Source: Rhynchosporium graminicola
Taxonomy: Eukaryota; Ascomycota; Leotiomycetes; Helotiales; Ploettnerulaceae
Assembly: GCA_900074885.1 (NCBI GenBank)
Contig: FJUW01000023.1
Span: 332,319-396,318 of the forward strand
Reading direction: 5' to 3'
DNA length: 64,000 nt
Shown here piece after piece: positions 11,943 to 23,154 of this stretch. The position numbers and the translations under genes are program-made. Within the stretch, counting starts at the first letter, position 1, and every line of letters starts with the position of its first letter. The notes under the pieces are model-generated. The model was not told where the DNA came from. It saw nothing but the letters and a program-made list of their open reading frames with translations, and made no database searches.

Positions 11943-13182
11943 TCACCTCCCTTTGAATTCGGGCATCCTCTTCTCCCTAAAAGCCTTCAAAGCCTCGTCC
12001 CTGTCCTCAGTCACCACAACCCTCTCATACATCTTATTCTCAACCTCTTCCCTAGCACCCTCAACGGCCTTCAACGCACTTCTTACAGCAATTGGTCCAC
12101 CCTGACAGATCTCACCCGCAAGTTTGACCGCCGCACTCAGCGTCTCATCCTTCGCCTTAGCCATCAACTCCTTCTTAAACTCCTCACCCTCCTTGCCCTC
12201 CTCTGGCACAACCTCCACTAACCGATCCGCAATGCCTAGAAAGTAAGCTTCAGCTGCACTGACCCTCCGGCCTGTGAGTATGAGATCTCGTGCACGGTTA
12301 AGCCCGATTATGCCTGGTAGTCGGTAGGTTCCTCCTGCGCCTGGGATTATACCGAGACGAGTTTCGGGGAGACCTACTTGGGCTGTTGAGGATAATACGC
12401 GGAGGGTAGTGCATAGTGCGAGTTCGAGACCGCCCCCTAGGGCGAGGGAGCTGATTGCGCTGATCGTAGGTATGGGAAGGACAGAGATGGCTGTGAATGT
12501 TGCGCGGAGGTTAGTGAGGAAGGCTGCTGTTCTAGCGGGCTATTAGCCTTGCAAACATTGATAATTTCAAGACTCCAACGGCTCTGGTAACAACATCCTG
12601 TCGCTTATGTTCCCATCTTGAACCCAGAGCTTTGAGGAAGCCGACAAGACTTACTCTTCAGCAGTAAACCCCGCCCGTTCCTTTAAATCCGCGCCTGCGC
12701 AAAAACAGCTATCCACTTCACTGGCTAATACCACCGCTCTCGTAGGGCCCTTGTGATCGGTTCCAGCTACTCCACCAAAAACTTTCTTCGCAGGCAAGTC
12801 ATTGCCATCCGCATCATATTCCGAAGCTATGAAGTCGATATTCGTGCGGAGTTCGTGGAGGAGCTGTCGCGATATGGCGTTGCGTGCTGCGAGGCGGGCC
12901 TGAGTACTTGGTTAGTGGTGTGGAATATTTATAGAAGGACTTAAAACTGCGAGAGCAGGACAGAGTTTTTGGAAGGAGTGTAGATGTGGTGATGGTGATG
13001 GTCTGGGAGGCAGAGGAGGGGAGCTCTAAGCCGAACTGTGAACTTACCAGTGAGAGAATCCTAATCCTCCCACTGCCTGGAGCTGGAACATCAAAGACTT
13101 TGACTAATGGTGTTGGTTGTGTGGAATAGCATCGTATGAATCTGCTGGCCAGTGGTTTTGAGGGTCGAAAGAGAACGCGCAT
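11943..13182 (-). CDS. Mitochondrial enoyl-CoA hydratase/isomerase, AUH (methylglutaconyl-CoA hydratase) type
   Basis: Exons on the minus strand are 13048-13182, 12655-12899 and 11943-12531, giving 322 aa. Introns of 148 and 123 bp have GTAAGT donors; the last acceptor is CTAG at 12532-12535, chosen because it alone restores the frame. Crotonase-fold motifs are complete: CAGADLKER (about 112-120), GGGLELA with a Glu near 163, and GLPETRLGIIPGAGGT with a Glu near 183, the 20-residue Glu spacing of catalytic enoyl-CoA hydratases. The ADLKER block is typical of AUH, which hydrates 3-methylglutaconyl-CoA in leucine breakdown. The N-terminus (MRVLFRPSKPLASRFIRCYS) is a good mitochondrial presequence. 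Substrate is inferred; a broader short-chain enoyl-CoA hydratase is the alternative. Confidence 0.9.
12532..12654 (-). other. Intron 2 of the hydratase gene
   Basis: It is 123 bp. The donor GTAAGT lies at 12649-12654 and the acceptor CTAG at 12532-12535, both read on the minus strand. A second AG 7 nt upstream breaks the frame. Confidence 0.75.
12900..13047 (-). other. Intron 1 of the hydratase gene
   Basis: It is 148 bp, donor GTAAGT and acceptor TACTCAG on the minus strand, phase 0. It joins the presequence exon (ending RIRILSL) to ARLAARNAIS. Confidence 0.75.
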
Positions 13183-13489
13183 CTTGAAAATGTTGACAGT
13201 CCAGTGTTTGGATTGGGAAAGCAGAGACCGGAAATCTGAAATCTGGGGACGAGCTTGATGGAGGCCGAGGCTGGCCGCTGAATCGATGTCATCGAGCGGC
13301 TTTATGGATTGCACCCCTGTAATTTAACTACAGCATCAAGAATACAAATTCATACGGTATCACTACCGTATCACTAATCTTGGTGTTCCTCGGGTTTCGT
13401 AAACGCAGTATCAAGGCTTAGTCTTTCTAAGATTCAGGTGTTACAACATACATCTTTCAGAACTCGAATCGAAAGGAACCAGAGGGAAA
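13183..13489. promoter_or_regulatory. Divergent intergenic region, hydratase and ankyrin gene
   Basis: These 307 bp separate the start codons of the divergent hydratase (-) and ankyrin (+) genes, so it must hold both promoters. ATACGGTATCACTACCGTATCAC near 13353-13375 contains a short repeat and an inverted repeat (ACGGTATCACTACCGT) that could be a binding site; this is inference. Confidence 0.4.
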
Positions 13490-14152
13490 ATGGCATCAAT
13501 AGCAGAACTCCCACCAGAGGCCATTGCTTTCGCAACGCGAATGTATGATGCTGCACGAAACGGTCAGATGGATGTTTTCCAGCAGGCTTTACCGGCTGGA
13601 TTACCGGCTAATATGATGAATGAGAAGGGTGATAGTCTTGTAAGCAATTTTCTTTCTCTTCTTGTTTGAAATCCAAAATCTCGCTTGTGGTTGTCCCCGA
13701 TTGCCTATGCTTCAATTTCGATTTCTTGAGCGAAAGAGAAAACCAGATATCTTCCGTTGGTAGAAAAGGCTAGATTTGAAGGATAAATATTAACGGGATA
13801 CTGTATAGGTCATGCTAGCAGCCTACCATGGCCATGCTCAAATTGTCACCCTCCTCATCCAATACGGAGCTGATCCGAATCGAGCCAATGATCGAGGGCA
13901 GACGCCTTTAGCTGGTGCTGTTTTCAAGAACGAGGCAGAAGTCATCGAGGTGCGTTTCTCTTGTCTTTGCGTCCTCTGATTTGGGTTGAATCTCAGCTCA
14001 CGTGATATGGGTAGGCATTACTTGCGGGTGGTGCAGATCCAGATTACGGAACACCAAGCGCGATGGAAGCTGTTAGGTTGTTTAAGCAAGAGGAGAAGTG
14101 GGAGAAAAGGTTTGAGGAGGCGAAGGGAAGAGGGAAGGTTCATGGAGGTTAA
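13490..14152 (+). CDS. Small ankyrin-repeat protein
   Basis: Three phase-0 exons, 13490-13639, 13809-13949 and 14015-14152, give 142 aa. Donors are GTAAGC and GTGCGT; acceptors are ATAG and GTAG. The protein has about three ankyrin repeats: an N-terminal helix pair (AIAFATRMYDAARNGQMDVF), a canonical repeat (VMLAAYHGHAQIVTLLIQYGADPN) and a third with RGQTPLAGAVFKNEAEVIEALLAGGADPD. The last 30 residues are highly charged. Introns fall between repeats. Small cytosolic ankyrin proteins of this size are common in Pezizomycotina; they bind other proteins, but no partner can be read from the sequence. Confidence 0.87.
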
Positions 14153-17006
14153 ATTTTGCTGCCGGAAAGTTAGGTGGATGAGATCTGCAAAGAGATTGAG
14201 TTGTTGGAGTATGATGTGTTTCAAGGAAACTTTAGCTACAGTGCTTAGATTATTACAATACCTCACGAAACAGCAACGGGACTTATATTTACTTCGTAAG
14301 ACCAATTCCGGGTCAAATAAGTTCCGTCTTTTAACCGGATTCGTGTCTTTTGTTGACATTATGGTTGACCTCCTTAACCGAGCGGGGGTTCGTCAATGGT
14401 AACAAAAAGCGACGAGGTGTCTCTGTTCTATGGAACGAAACATTCCGAGGGCTTCTTCCACTGTAAGAATGCTTGTTCTGGCCTATTTCATTCTCCAACC
14501 ATGATATACTGGGAGCATGACAATATCATTTGTGTTCTGAGCAGCGTTCTCATTTGCAATATTGTGAAAAATAGTGATTCGATGTCCGGTGATACCTTCA
14601 GAAACGTCCATCGGAGAGATTGTCAGTATATTACAAATACTGCTGATCGGTGCGAACATCTCTATTGCTCGCCAGTAGGGTTCTTCTTGCGGTTTGTGTT
14701 CCATGAAGCGGGCCGTTATCTGTCAAACTCCGGAGGCTGTCCATGGGCCCACGACATGCTGAGGTAAGGGTAATGATACTCTCATGAGCAAATGTCGTCG
14801 GTCTATCGGTGGAGATAGCTCTCGCTCCCGGCTAAGTTCAAGCTCCAGCAGCTGAATTCGGCTTCTCTCCAGCACAGCCATAATGGAGACATCTCTAAAA
14901 TGGACAACGGCGCGTAGGCCTCCGAATGTGGCAGACAGGTCGTCCGTTGTCTTGCCGTCACTTCACAGGCTTCGCAATATCCAATTGAATGACCCGTCCC
15001 TTCTCGAAGGCAAGGGGCTTATGCAAGTCACATCTAGCCAGTCCCTGTACCTGGCATTTGTTTCTGTTTCTGCAGGCCGTAAGGGGCTTGCATATAGAGT
15101 ACAAGTATGCAGCCACTTCGATGCGGTAACTCCCGGACCGCCGCCAGGTACGATAGGTACTGAATACAGTGGTTCCATTCGCTTATCTGCCTTGCCCCTA
15201 TTGTTTTGTTCGGATTTTGAGGTTGAAGATTATCGAGATGGGAAAGTCTTGGACTTGGGGAAGTTTGGAGAGAAGCAGGTGCTCGGACTTCTGGCTGGAG
15301 CTGCTACACCGCTTGTCTTGATTTCTCATGTTCGGGATGGCTCCGTGTTGAAATCCTGCAAAACAAAAGATAGATTGTGGTTCACGATGAGGTGCATCCC
15401 GGCTGGATAATGATTTATTTCGCGCCCGATCTAGGTAAAATTAGCTAAACTTCCAGAAGTAAGAACTGAAATTACTTGTAGAAGCAAGTAATAGGTTTGA
15501 ACCCCTGTCTCATGGGGAAGGATTGCAGGTTGTAAGATTTCCCCCTTCCCAAGCTTTCCCCTCCTTATGAAACGACAACAACAAAGACAGCAAACGGATG
15601 GGATGCCCTGGCCTGGCCTACCCAGACCTTCCCTCTCCTCTCACGAAGACGGGCTTCTGCAGTATTGGCATGGCTGGTATGGGACAACATGTCGCCAACC
15701 ACGAAATCCTGCAACTATACGGAGCTACATCCGTGGAGGAGCTCCAGCCTGAGTGAGGCTTGATACCTTATGTTAACTCAGAACATTGACGGGGTTGCAT
15801 TTCATCCTGTCAACTTCTTCTCACTTCAACATCAAGTTCGTGGACCTAGCGAGGTATGTGCGCAAAGTCTGAGTCTATAGCCGTGCGAGTATATCCCCAT
15901 TGCAGAACTCTCGATTTCTTTTCCCATCGGTAAAGATCAGGCTATTTTCCAGACTTGTTCTTAAATTAGTAGTATGCAACCTGTGCCTGTGTCCAATATC
16001 TCCTTATACTACTAAGTATTAGTCCTCATAAGATTGCTTGTTCAACAGAAATCTCCGACGTCGAGATCGTGTATACCTGCACCTGATCTGATGAAAAAGA
16101 GGAGAGTTCAAAATGACCCACCTCCCGTGCTGCAGCAGCAGCGAGATGCCTCTCGGAGAAATAATCCAAATTCCATCTCCATGGTTATAGCCAATCAGTC
16201 ACATCCACTTGTACGACACAGACCTCTTTTCTGTGCATTCTCTGCACGCACATTTCACTTGGACTGTGGCAGTACAGTATGGGTCATCCATCCACTCGTG
16301 TGTGGTTGATATTCTGCTCTAATCTCGCTATGCAGAGTGGCTTAGTCTTGCCTGGTTTCTTATTTTGCTTTCATCCCATCACGAGAAGGACTGTGCAGTG
16401 CATCTACAATTTGCGTGGCTTTGCTGTTATTACTCGCGATACTCTAGTACACCTCAGCGGAATTGGCCAGCAGGTACCGGTACGTACCACAATTCAGTTT
16501 AATCTGCGATCCACGCTTGTGTGCGCCAGCATCTCTCCCTTCGGACGAGCTTCGGACGCGGCCAACTCCAGTTTGCTGCTTCAATTGTCAGATTGCCGCA
16601 ACCAACCTCCATCTCCCCGTTCACACGAGAATATCTTCACCGGCTGTTGCGATAAACGGATCGCCAGACCTCCCTCCCTGCCGTCCTTCAAATACGCCCA
16701 CAGTCTCTACCGCGTTCTGCTGACCAGGATACAAAATATAATCGCCTCGGCCGTTTCAATAATCAAACGCCCTTGGTATCAGATCCAACGATTCAATCCC
16801 AGATTCAATCTACTTTCAGATTGCCCGATCAGAAGAGTTGCGCAAGGCTCACTACTGGATAGGTGCTTACTTGCAGCTCTTCTCGAATGCCAGCCTGCGT
16901 TGTCGACACAGGATTCCGTTACATGGGCAGCCAACGACGCACGGAGCTGAATGCCAGTCTGGGAACAGGATAAGACAGGCAATTTCTCCTATCGGCGGAC
17001 TTCAGG
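14153..17006. other. Long intergenic region and probable leader of the Sec7 gene
   Basis: No gene is supported in these 2.9 kb. Frames at 14396-14767, 14883-15410 (175 aa) and 16279-16950 (223 aa) are open but show no domain, signal peptide or convincing codon bias, and overlap other frames. The final 800 bp are CT-rich with several short upstream frames, as expected for a long fungal 5' leader of the gene starting at 17007. A decayed gene near 14883-15410 cannot be excluded. Confidence 0.45.
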
Positions 17007-20000
17007 ATGCAGTCCTCTGAGAATACGCCCATGTCTCCTGCAAAGCGTGTAGGAGTTTCATTGAATATCGATACCAGCTACAAAGGGACGAAAAAGGACT
17101 CCTCTCCTCCACATACTCCGCCCAAGACGGAGAATCACCGACCTCATAGAGGAAATACTGCAACAGCCAATCGGGCGCTTAAGTTACGAACTGGGCAAAG
17201 GGAAACTTTTCTGGACGACATGACGCCCATCGAGCCTTCGAATAATGAGGCTCATGATCCGGAGAGGAGTCAAGGAGGAAGAAGAGACTCGCATGACCTC
17301 TCTCTGTCTCCACGTCAAGTGACTCGCGATTCGCTGGTCGACAACATGCTCCTTTCCCTCGATCAATTTTCCTTTGGTCAGGGCGGAGATGGATTTGGCA
17401 GACACCCTACGGTAGACGAGGAGCAACTTTATTCGACCTTCACAGAGGAAACATATCAGCCGGCACAGAATTTCGCTCCGAAGAATGGGCGAGGCGTTGG
17501 GCATAATTACTCGTATAGCTCCGACTACGAAGCTCCGGACGATTCATCTCGAAATTCTGGAGAAAAGCTGGGCCGCGGGAGAAGGAGTAATAGTAGTTCG
17601 AACTTTCAGACCAACTTGGAGAGGATTAATAGCATTCGGAACGATGCCACATCGACATTCTCAGCAACAAGACCTGCCGCACCACCCCAAATAATCCCAC
17701 GCGGCACACTATCGCGGAATAGAAAGGGAAGCAAGGGTAGCAGTGCTAACAGCTTCGATTTGGGTTACGCGCAGGTCACAAGTAATCAACGGCGGACACA
17801 TGGACTGGGTAAAAGATCCTCGAGCTTCGACTTCAGTGGTGATCGAGTTGCGATGTATGCGTCCTCACAACCCATCTCTCGATCGACCGAGACGAACAAG
17901 CCTCCTTTCAATCAATACGACTACGATGCTGCGCCGGAACCTACAGTCCCAGTTGGACCACGAAGGGTACGGCCTACGACTCCCATCACAATTCCCCAAC
18001 CCGAACCAGTACAAGCTAGTCCACCACGGAAGCTGGAGAGAAAGAGAAGCACACGGTCTTCGAAAAGTGGCTACAAAGGGAAACTTTCTGCCAACAATGG
18101 GTCGAAAGATCGTAACCGCGAACTACCTCCTATGCCCGCGTTCATTAAAGAACCTGCGTTTGCGCCTGCGCCATTAGTTAGCTACGGTAAACCCAAAGAA
18201 CAACAAAATCCTAGCCTCGCCCAGCCCAAAGAGCGTCCGGGTTTTTTCCGGAGAGTCTTCGGCGCGAGGAGTAGCCCTGTCTCAACAACTGACCTTCCCC
18301 CCTCTCACAGTTCCACGACATCTACTGAAACTACGGACCAGCCTCAAAGTCGACCTCAGCATATTGGCAATCAAATGAAATCTCAACAGTCGCATTCGTC
18401 TCGAGAAACGCCCCTTTCTCAGAAGGAACCAGCCCATGTACTTACCAAAAAGCCTTCTTCTTTTTTTCGGCGGCGCAGGAAATCAGTATCCGAACCAGAA
18501 CCCGCCGTCCCAATGGTTCCGGCGATACCACTGGAGTCACTGGAGCCTTTGGAGCCGCTGGAGCCGCTGCAGATTTCAAAGGAGCATCTTCCTACGAGAG
18601 CTCCTAACAGCCCTGTCAGTAGCCTCCGGGAAGTGATGAATCAGTATCTGGCGACCCCTGCCAGGAACCCCATCGATTTGATGTCTTCTCCTGAAGCGGA
18701 TCGTCCAATGAGCGAAAGTCCAGAACCGAATGAGCGGATCGTCAGGGGCTTTTCCCCGGATTACGAGCCAGACAAGAGCGCCACCATCAGGACTGTCCAA
18801 TCCACCGAGCGAGAAGTACTAGGCGACCTATCAGCTTCACTGCCTCCGACTGCCGTCGCGGCTTGTTCGACTGAGAGGTCTTTAACTCCAGATGACTCGA
18901 GAGACGTCAGTGAGGGGACCTTCTTACAAGACAGTAGTGATAATGACCCAGAAGTGTCAGAGACATCCGGAATGACAAATATTAAAGATGGGTCGAAAAA
19001 GCCGACCGGCAAAAAACCATCGTCCCCTGTTGCAAGAGATAGAGTGCTCGGAACACAGTGCGAAAGCGTTCACTCTAAACGATCGCCGACGACATCATCA
19101 AAGATCGGTCGGAGCAAAACTGTCTCGGTCGAGGAATCTCCTCGAAGCATTGACGAATCTAGGTCAGACACAAAACAAACCGTTTTGACCACAAAGGATG
19201 AGGAATGGGTGATGCTCACTCCTAACAAAGTGCCCGCAGATCCAGAAAGTAAAGATACCCGCGTCTGGCTGGAGCCTTCTTCAGAAGAAGAAGATACGGA
19301 GGATTCCAGCATTGTACCGCCGCTGAAATCTGCCCAACCCGCCAGCAGTGTAATATCTGACTCAACTGAGACGATTTACAAATCCGCAACGAGCTTGCCG
19401 ATTTTGCAAGTTGAAGGCAAAGACGAGACCTTAAGATCTCCATCACAGCAGCAACATCCCCCAACCGCTTCAAAAGCAGCCAAATCGCCCGATACTGAAA
19501 CTCCAGCTGATGAGGACATCATTCCAAGTGAAGAAGAGCGCGAAACGGCCAGCAAGATATACGATGGCGACGAGAAATTCATTTCGAAAGAGAAGGCAGC
19601 TGCATGGATGGGAGAAGATAATCCAGTCCGGTTGAGGACGCTTGTTGCCTACATGGAACTGTACAACTTTTCGAATTTGAATGTTCTTGCAGCGCTTCGT
19701 CTCATGTGCGGCCGGTTGGTACTCAAGGCCGAGAGCCAACAGGTTGATCGGATATTGGTCAACTTTGCCAAGCGCTGGTGTAAATGCAACCCCAATCATG
19801 GCTTCAAGGGGATCGGTAAGTTCAGATCAATCAACTTCTTTTCAGATATCTAAACCCCAGTCTAGATGTTGTACATACCATCTGCTACTCCATTCTCCTC
19901 CTTAACACCGATCTACATCTTGCGGATATCGACCAGAAAATGACGCGAAGTCAGTTCGTCAAGAACACGATGCCAACGGTCCGTAAGAGTGTGGCCGATC

Positions 20001-21902
20001 TACCTTCGGACGCATTTGAGCCAACAAGAGGAACAATTCTGCCAGGAAAAGGATCTGCATTCGAAACCATCAAGCAAAACGGAGACGTGTCTTTGAAGCC
20101 TGAAAGGTCCTCCATCGAGAACGATAGACCTTCATGGAGAACATCTTTCAAACCTCCACCAAGAACAGATTCTGGTGGTGTCACACCTACACCATTGGAC
20201 TATGACACACCAATGGACGACTGTGGACCTTTAGTAAAAGCGCCATTTCACGGAACTTTGCGCACATGGGAAGTTCAGGTCGAGATTGTACTCAAGGATT
20301 TCTACAACTCCATTCGAAGCGAGCGACTGCCATTGTTTGGTGCACCTATCGAAAGGCCACTTCTTCAAGCACCATCTTCCAACAGTTTGTCGGTTTTCAC
20401 AAATGGTATGCTACGCCGCAGTCCTAGTGTTCTAAGCAAAACACCATCGGAGTCTCAAAGCTTCGTCAGAGGGAGAACCGCAGAAACCGTTCGTGTTGGA
20501 AATGGTAAATGGGCTAGCAAAAATAGATCACGACCTCGCTTGTATCCTGGTTCTGGTATGGGTTCCAGCCGAACGAGTTTGGATGACCAATCTTCAATGT
20601 GGAGTCCGTCAGTCGCATCCAGCACATGGAGTAAATATTCGCTGGGGAAGACCCAGACTTCGATGTCCGTTGATTCATTTGGATCAGGCTTTCTTCAGGG
20701 CGACTATCACCAATCCATTGGGTTCGCCAACGCGCTCAGCCAGGCTATAATTCGCGAGGAAACCGTTGGGAGTGCCGGAAGCATCGGAAGCGAACGTGAT
20801 GAAAACGAAGATCCACGTGTTGCACCCTTACTTGAAGATGAATCCTTAGAACTCTATGGAGCACCATGGGCGAAAGAAGGGATTGTCAAGCACAAACATC
20901 ATCTCGAGTCTCTGGACAAGAAAGCCAAAGATAGAAACTGGAGCGAAGTCTTTGCTGTCATCGAAAAGGGTTACATGAGCCTGTTCTCCTTCTCGTCGAA
21001 GAGTATCCGCAACAAGAACAAAGGAAAGGCTGCAGGAGGTGTAGTTGGTGGTGGAAACTGGCAAGACAATGCTACAAGTCTCGGCTCGTTTCTTCTTCGA
21101 CAGACGATCGCCAGCGCTCTCCCATCCCCTGGCTATTCGAAGGCTCGACCACATGTCTGGGCTCTCTCGTTACCATCCGGAGCTGTCCATCTTTTCCAGG
21201 TTGGCACACCAGATATTGTCAAGGAATTCGTTTCAACAGCCAACTACTGGAGTGCACGACTATCAAACCATCCTCTTGTCGGTGGCATCAGCAACATCGA
21301 GTATGGTTGGTCAGAATCCATTGTCAACAACTCGTTGGTCAATGCCATCAATGAGTCTACAAGACCTTCTACCAGCGGCAACCGTCCGAGTCTTCAGAGC
21401 TCTCTGCGATCGAGTTTAGACCAATCCTATCCAAGCGGAAGCGTCCGATCTCGACTACCTGGAGACAAGATCTCGATATCAGATTGGACACCACCAACAC
21501 AAAGCATGAGAGCTAGCAATCTGATGGAGGCGGATCAACTACGCACTCTATCAGACTACGTGTCTGGGATTGAGGACGAGTTGCAAAAGCACAACCAACT
21601 GCGTAATCCCATGTTACTCGCTGTAAGTTCTTCAAAGATTGTCTGTTAAATCAAGGTTTTCTTTTACTAACTGACAACAATAGTTCACGCCGCGTCACCC
21701 CAATGCTCAGAAAGCCATGGCCAACTGGGAAAAGAAATCCTCATATCTCCTACGCGAGATTGTCAAGTTTAGAACCTACATCGACTCGTTAGGGGCAGCT
21801 GAGGTCGGCAAGCAGAAGATCTACGCAGAACGAGTGGATCGACTTGCTCCTGATGTTGATGACGAGGAAGATGATGTCGATATTACGCTCAGACCGGAAT
21901 GA
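17007..21902 (+). CDS. Sec7-domain Arf guanine nucleotide exchange factor with PH domain (EFA6/Syt1-like)
   Basis: Three exons, 17007-19815, 19866-21622 and 21684-21902, give about 1594 aa. The first 840 residues are low-complexity, rich in Ser, Pro, Arg and Glu, and probably disordered. The Sec7 domain spans about 845-1000, opening DGDEKFISKEKAAAWMG and continuing across intron 1 as VHTICYSILLLNTDLHLADI. The glutamate of LKAESQQVDR (about residue 909) sits where the catalytic glutamic finger is found. A PH domain follows at about 1268-1400 (KEGIVKHKHHLESLDKKAKDRNWSEVF), then a helical tail with an acidic end. The Sec7-PH order and long N-terminus match yeast Syt1/Yel1 and EFA6-type GEFs, which load GTP on Arf at the plasma membrane or Golgi. 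Which Arf it serves is not visible. Confidence 0.9.
19816..19865 (+). other. Intron 1 of the Sec7 gene
   Basis: It is 50 bp, donor GTAAGT and acceptor TCTAG. It splits the Sec7 domain and completes an Asp codon, restoring the conserved order NHGFKGI-DVVHTICYS. Confidence 0.85.
21623..21683 (+). other. Intron 2 of the Sec7 gene
   Basis: It is 61 bp, donor GTAAGT, branch ACTAAC at 21666-21671 and acceptor ATAG, phase 0. It joins NPMLLA to FTPRHPNAQKAM. Confidence 0.85.
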
Positions 21903-22963
21903 AACTTCTAGCTGAGTTTCCTTTACTTCTGTAACGATAGACGGATGAGGTCATGTCTATACGTTACCCCCTCAACATGCTCTCGAACTCTCAATGTACC
22001 TTGGTAGTCGCCAATGTGCCTGGATCTCCATGGCTTAATACCTCAGAATCATCGGGCGAAGTGGAGTTTGCGGTTGTATATTCTCTGGTTCGGTGGTCTC
22101 AGGATACGTATTGGGTATGATTTGGGCGGCAGTGTACGCGATACTCGTTAATGGTGGATTGAAGATATTTTACAGCGGCGATGGAGTTTTTGCTTTTTTC
22201 TTTCGTGCTTTTCCTGGTGTCTTCGCGCACACAATACCCATGGCTTTTGTTATTTCATACTTGGCGCGTTCCTTTGTTCACTTCTAGATGGAGGATTGGA
22301 TCCTGGAAACCGAATTGGATATTATGAGTAGGGGGAAGACTTGCAGAACCTTTGATGTTTGAGAGATTTTTGAGTTATGACCATACGAGTTTATGAGGTG
22401 GATATTCAGGCTTGGGAAAAGCATCGAGTCTCTTGGATGAATGAGTTTGGAGGTTGGGGTTTAGATGTATTTGACTTCTTGGATTTCATGATTTAGATAG
22501 TGGTGATGGATGAGGCTTTTATGTGTGATGAAGGAGGAGGAAGATGATGAGATTGACGAAATATAATACTTTTAATTTTTCTCTATTGATGATCTTCGTC
22601 TTGGAGCAAGTATGTGAACGACGCCACTGTACCCTCACTTCTTAACTCTACAAAATGCCGGTTTTCGAATGTTTTCAGTCATGTATCTGCCTAGTGTGTA
22701 TAGTTGATTATTTCACGTCACTCGATGCTGAGGAACAACTGAAGATACACAAGTATGATCATTCGATGACAGGTATCAATTTTTTCTACTAGCCGCAATG
22801 TAGTGCCATGTATTTTCAAGACTATTTATTGCCTCGATGCTTTCCATGGTGAAGAGCTGAAGTTCTTCACTTCGCTTAGTAGTCCCCGGATTCTCGCTTA
22901 CGTGTAAACAAACAGCAGAAAGCAACGTGGATTAGGTTAAGGAGCTGTGTAAACTTGGATTTC
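21903..22963. other. 3' flank of the Sec7 gene, up to the transposon block
   Basis: This is unique sequence with ordinary composition. The 64-aa frame at 22093-22287 is hydrophobic but lies in the expected 3' UTR and has no other support. A polyadenylation-like TATAATACTTTTAATTTT lies near 22562-22580. The RIP pattern starts abruptly at 22964. Confidence 0.5.
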
Positions 22964-23141
22964 TGTTGCGAGGATATGGGTCTTGGCATGGATCAGGTGA
23001 CTGTAGTCACGTGTATGGTCCGTGCGGATATTCCTAGATAATACCTTTAGTTAACTCTCCATAGTAATTAGTACTGTAATACAACTAATATTATTTAACT
23101 ACTCTATGCCTTACTCTGAAGATCAACGTAACCTTACTATA
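22964..23141 (+). repeat. Copia-1 5' LTR (178 bp)
   Basis: It begins TGTTGCGAGG and ends CCTTACTATA (from CCTTACGACA). This is the least mutated copy at its left end. It carries the perfect hairpin GTGACTGTAGTCAC at 22997-23010. Both Copia-2 LTRs are also 178 bp. Confidence 0.9.
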
Positions 23142-23154
23142 GGTTATAAGCCCC
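23142..23154 (+). promoter_or_regulatory. Copia-1 primer-binding site, half-tRNA type
   Basis: GGTTATAAGCCCC directly follows the LTR. The unmutated form in Copia-2 (47257-47269, reverse strand) is GGTTATGAGCCCC, complementary to the anticodon arm of eukaryotic initiator tRNA-Met (GGGCTCATAACC, including the CAT anticodon). Drosophila copia uses an internal iMet fragment in this way. Confidence 0.65.

Noticed and set aside
14883..15410. 175-aa ORF
   Set aside because: Open and not absurd in composition, but no motif, no intron logic and no recognisable homologue; kept only as a possibility in the intergenic entry.
16279..16950. 223-aa ORF before the Sec7 gene
   Set aside because: No domain, overlapping frames of similar quality, Cys/Arg/Ser composition typical of chance frames in CT-rich fungal leaders.
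22093..22287. 64-aa hydrophobic ORF downstream of the Sec7 gene
   Set aside because: It lies within 200 bp of the Sec7 stop codon in the expected 3' UTR, has no splice or start support, and short hydrophobic frames arise readily in T-rich DNA.
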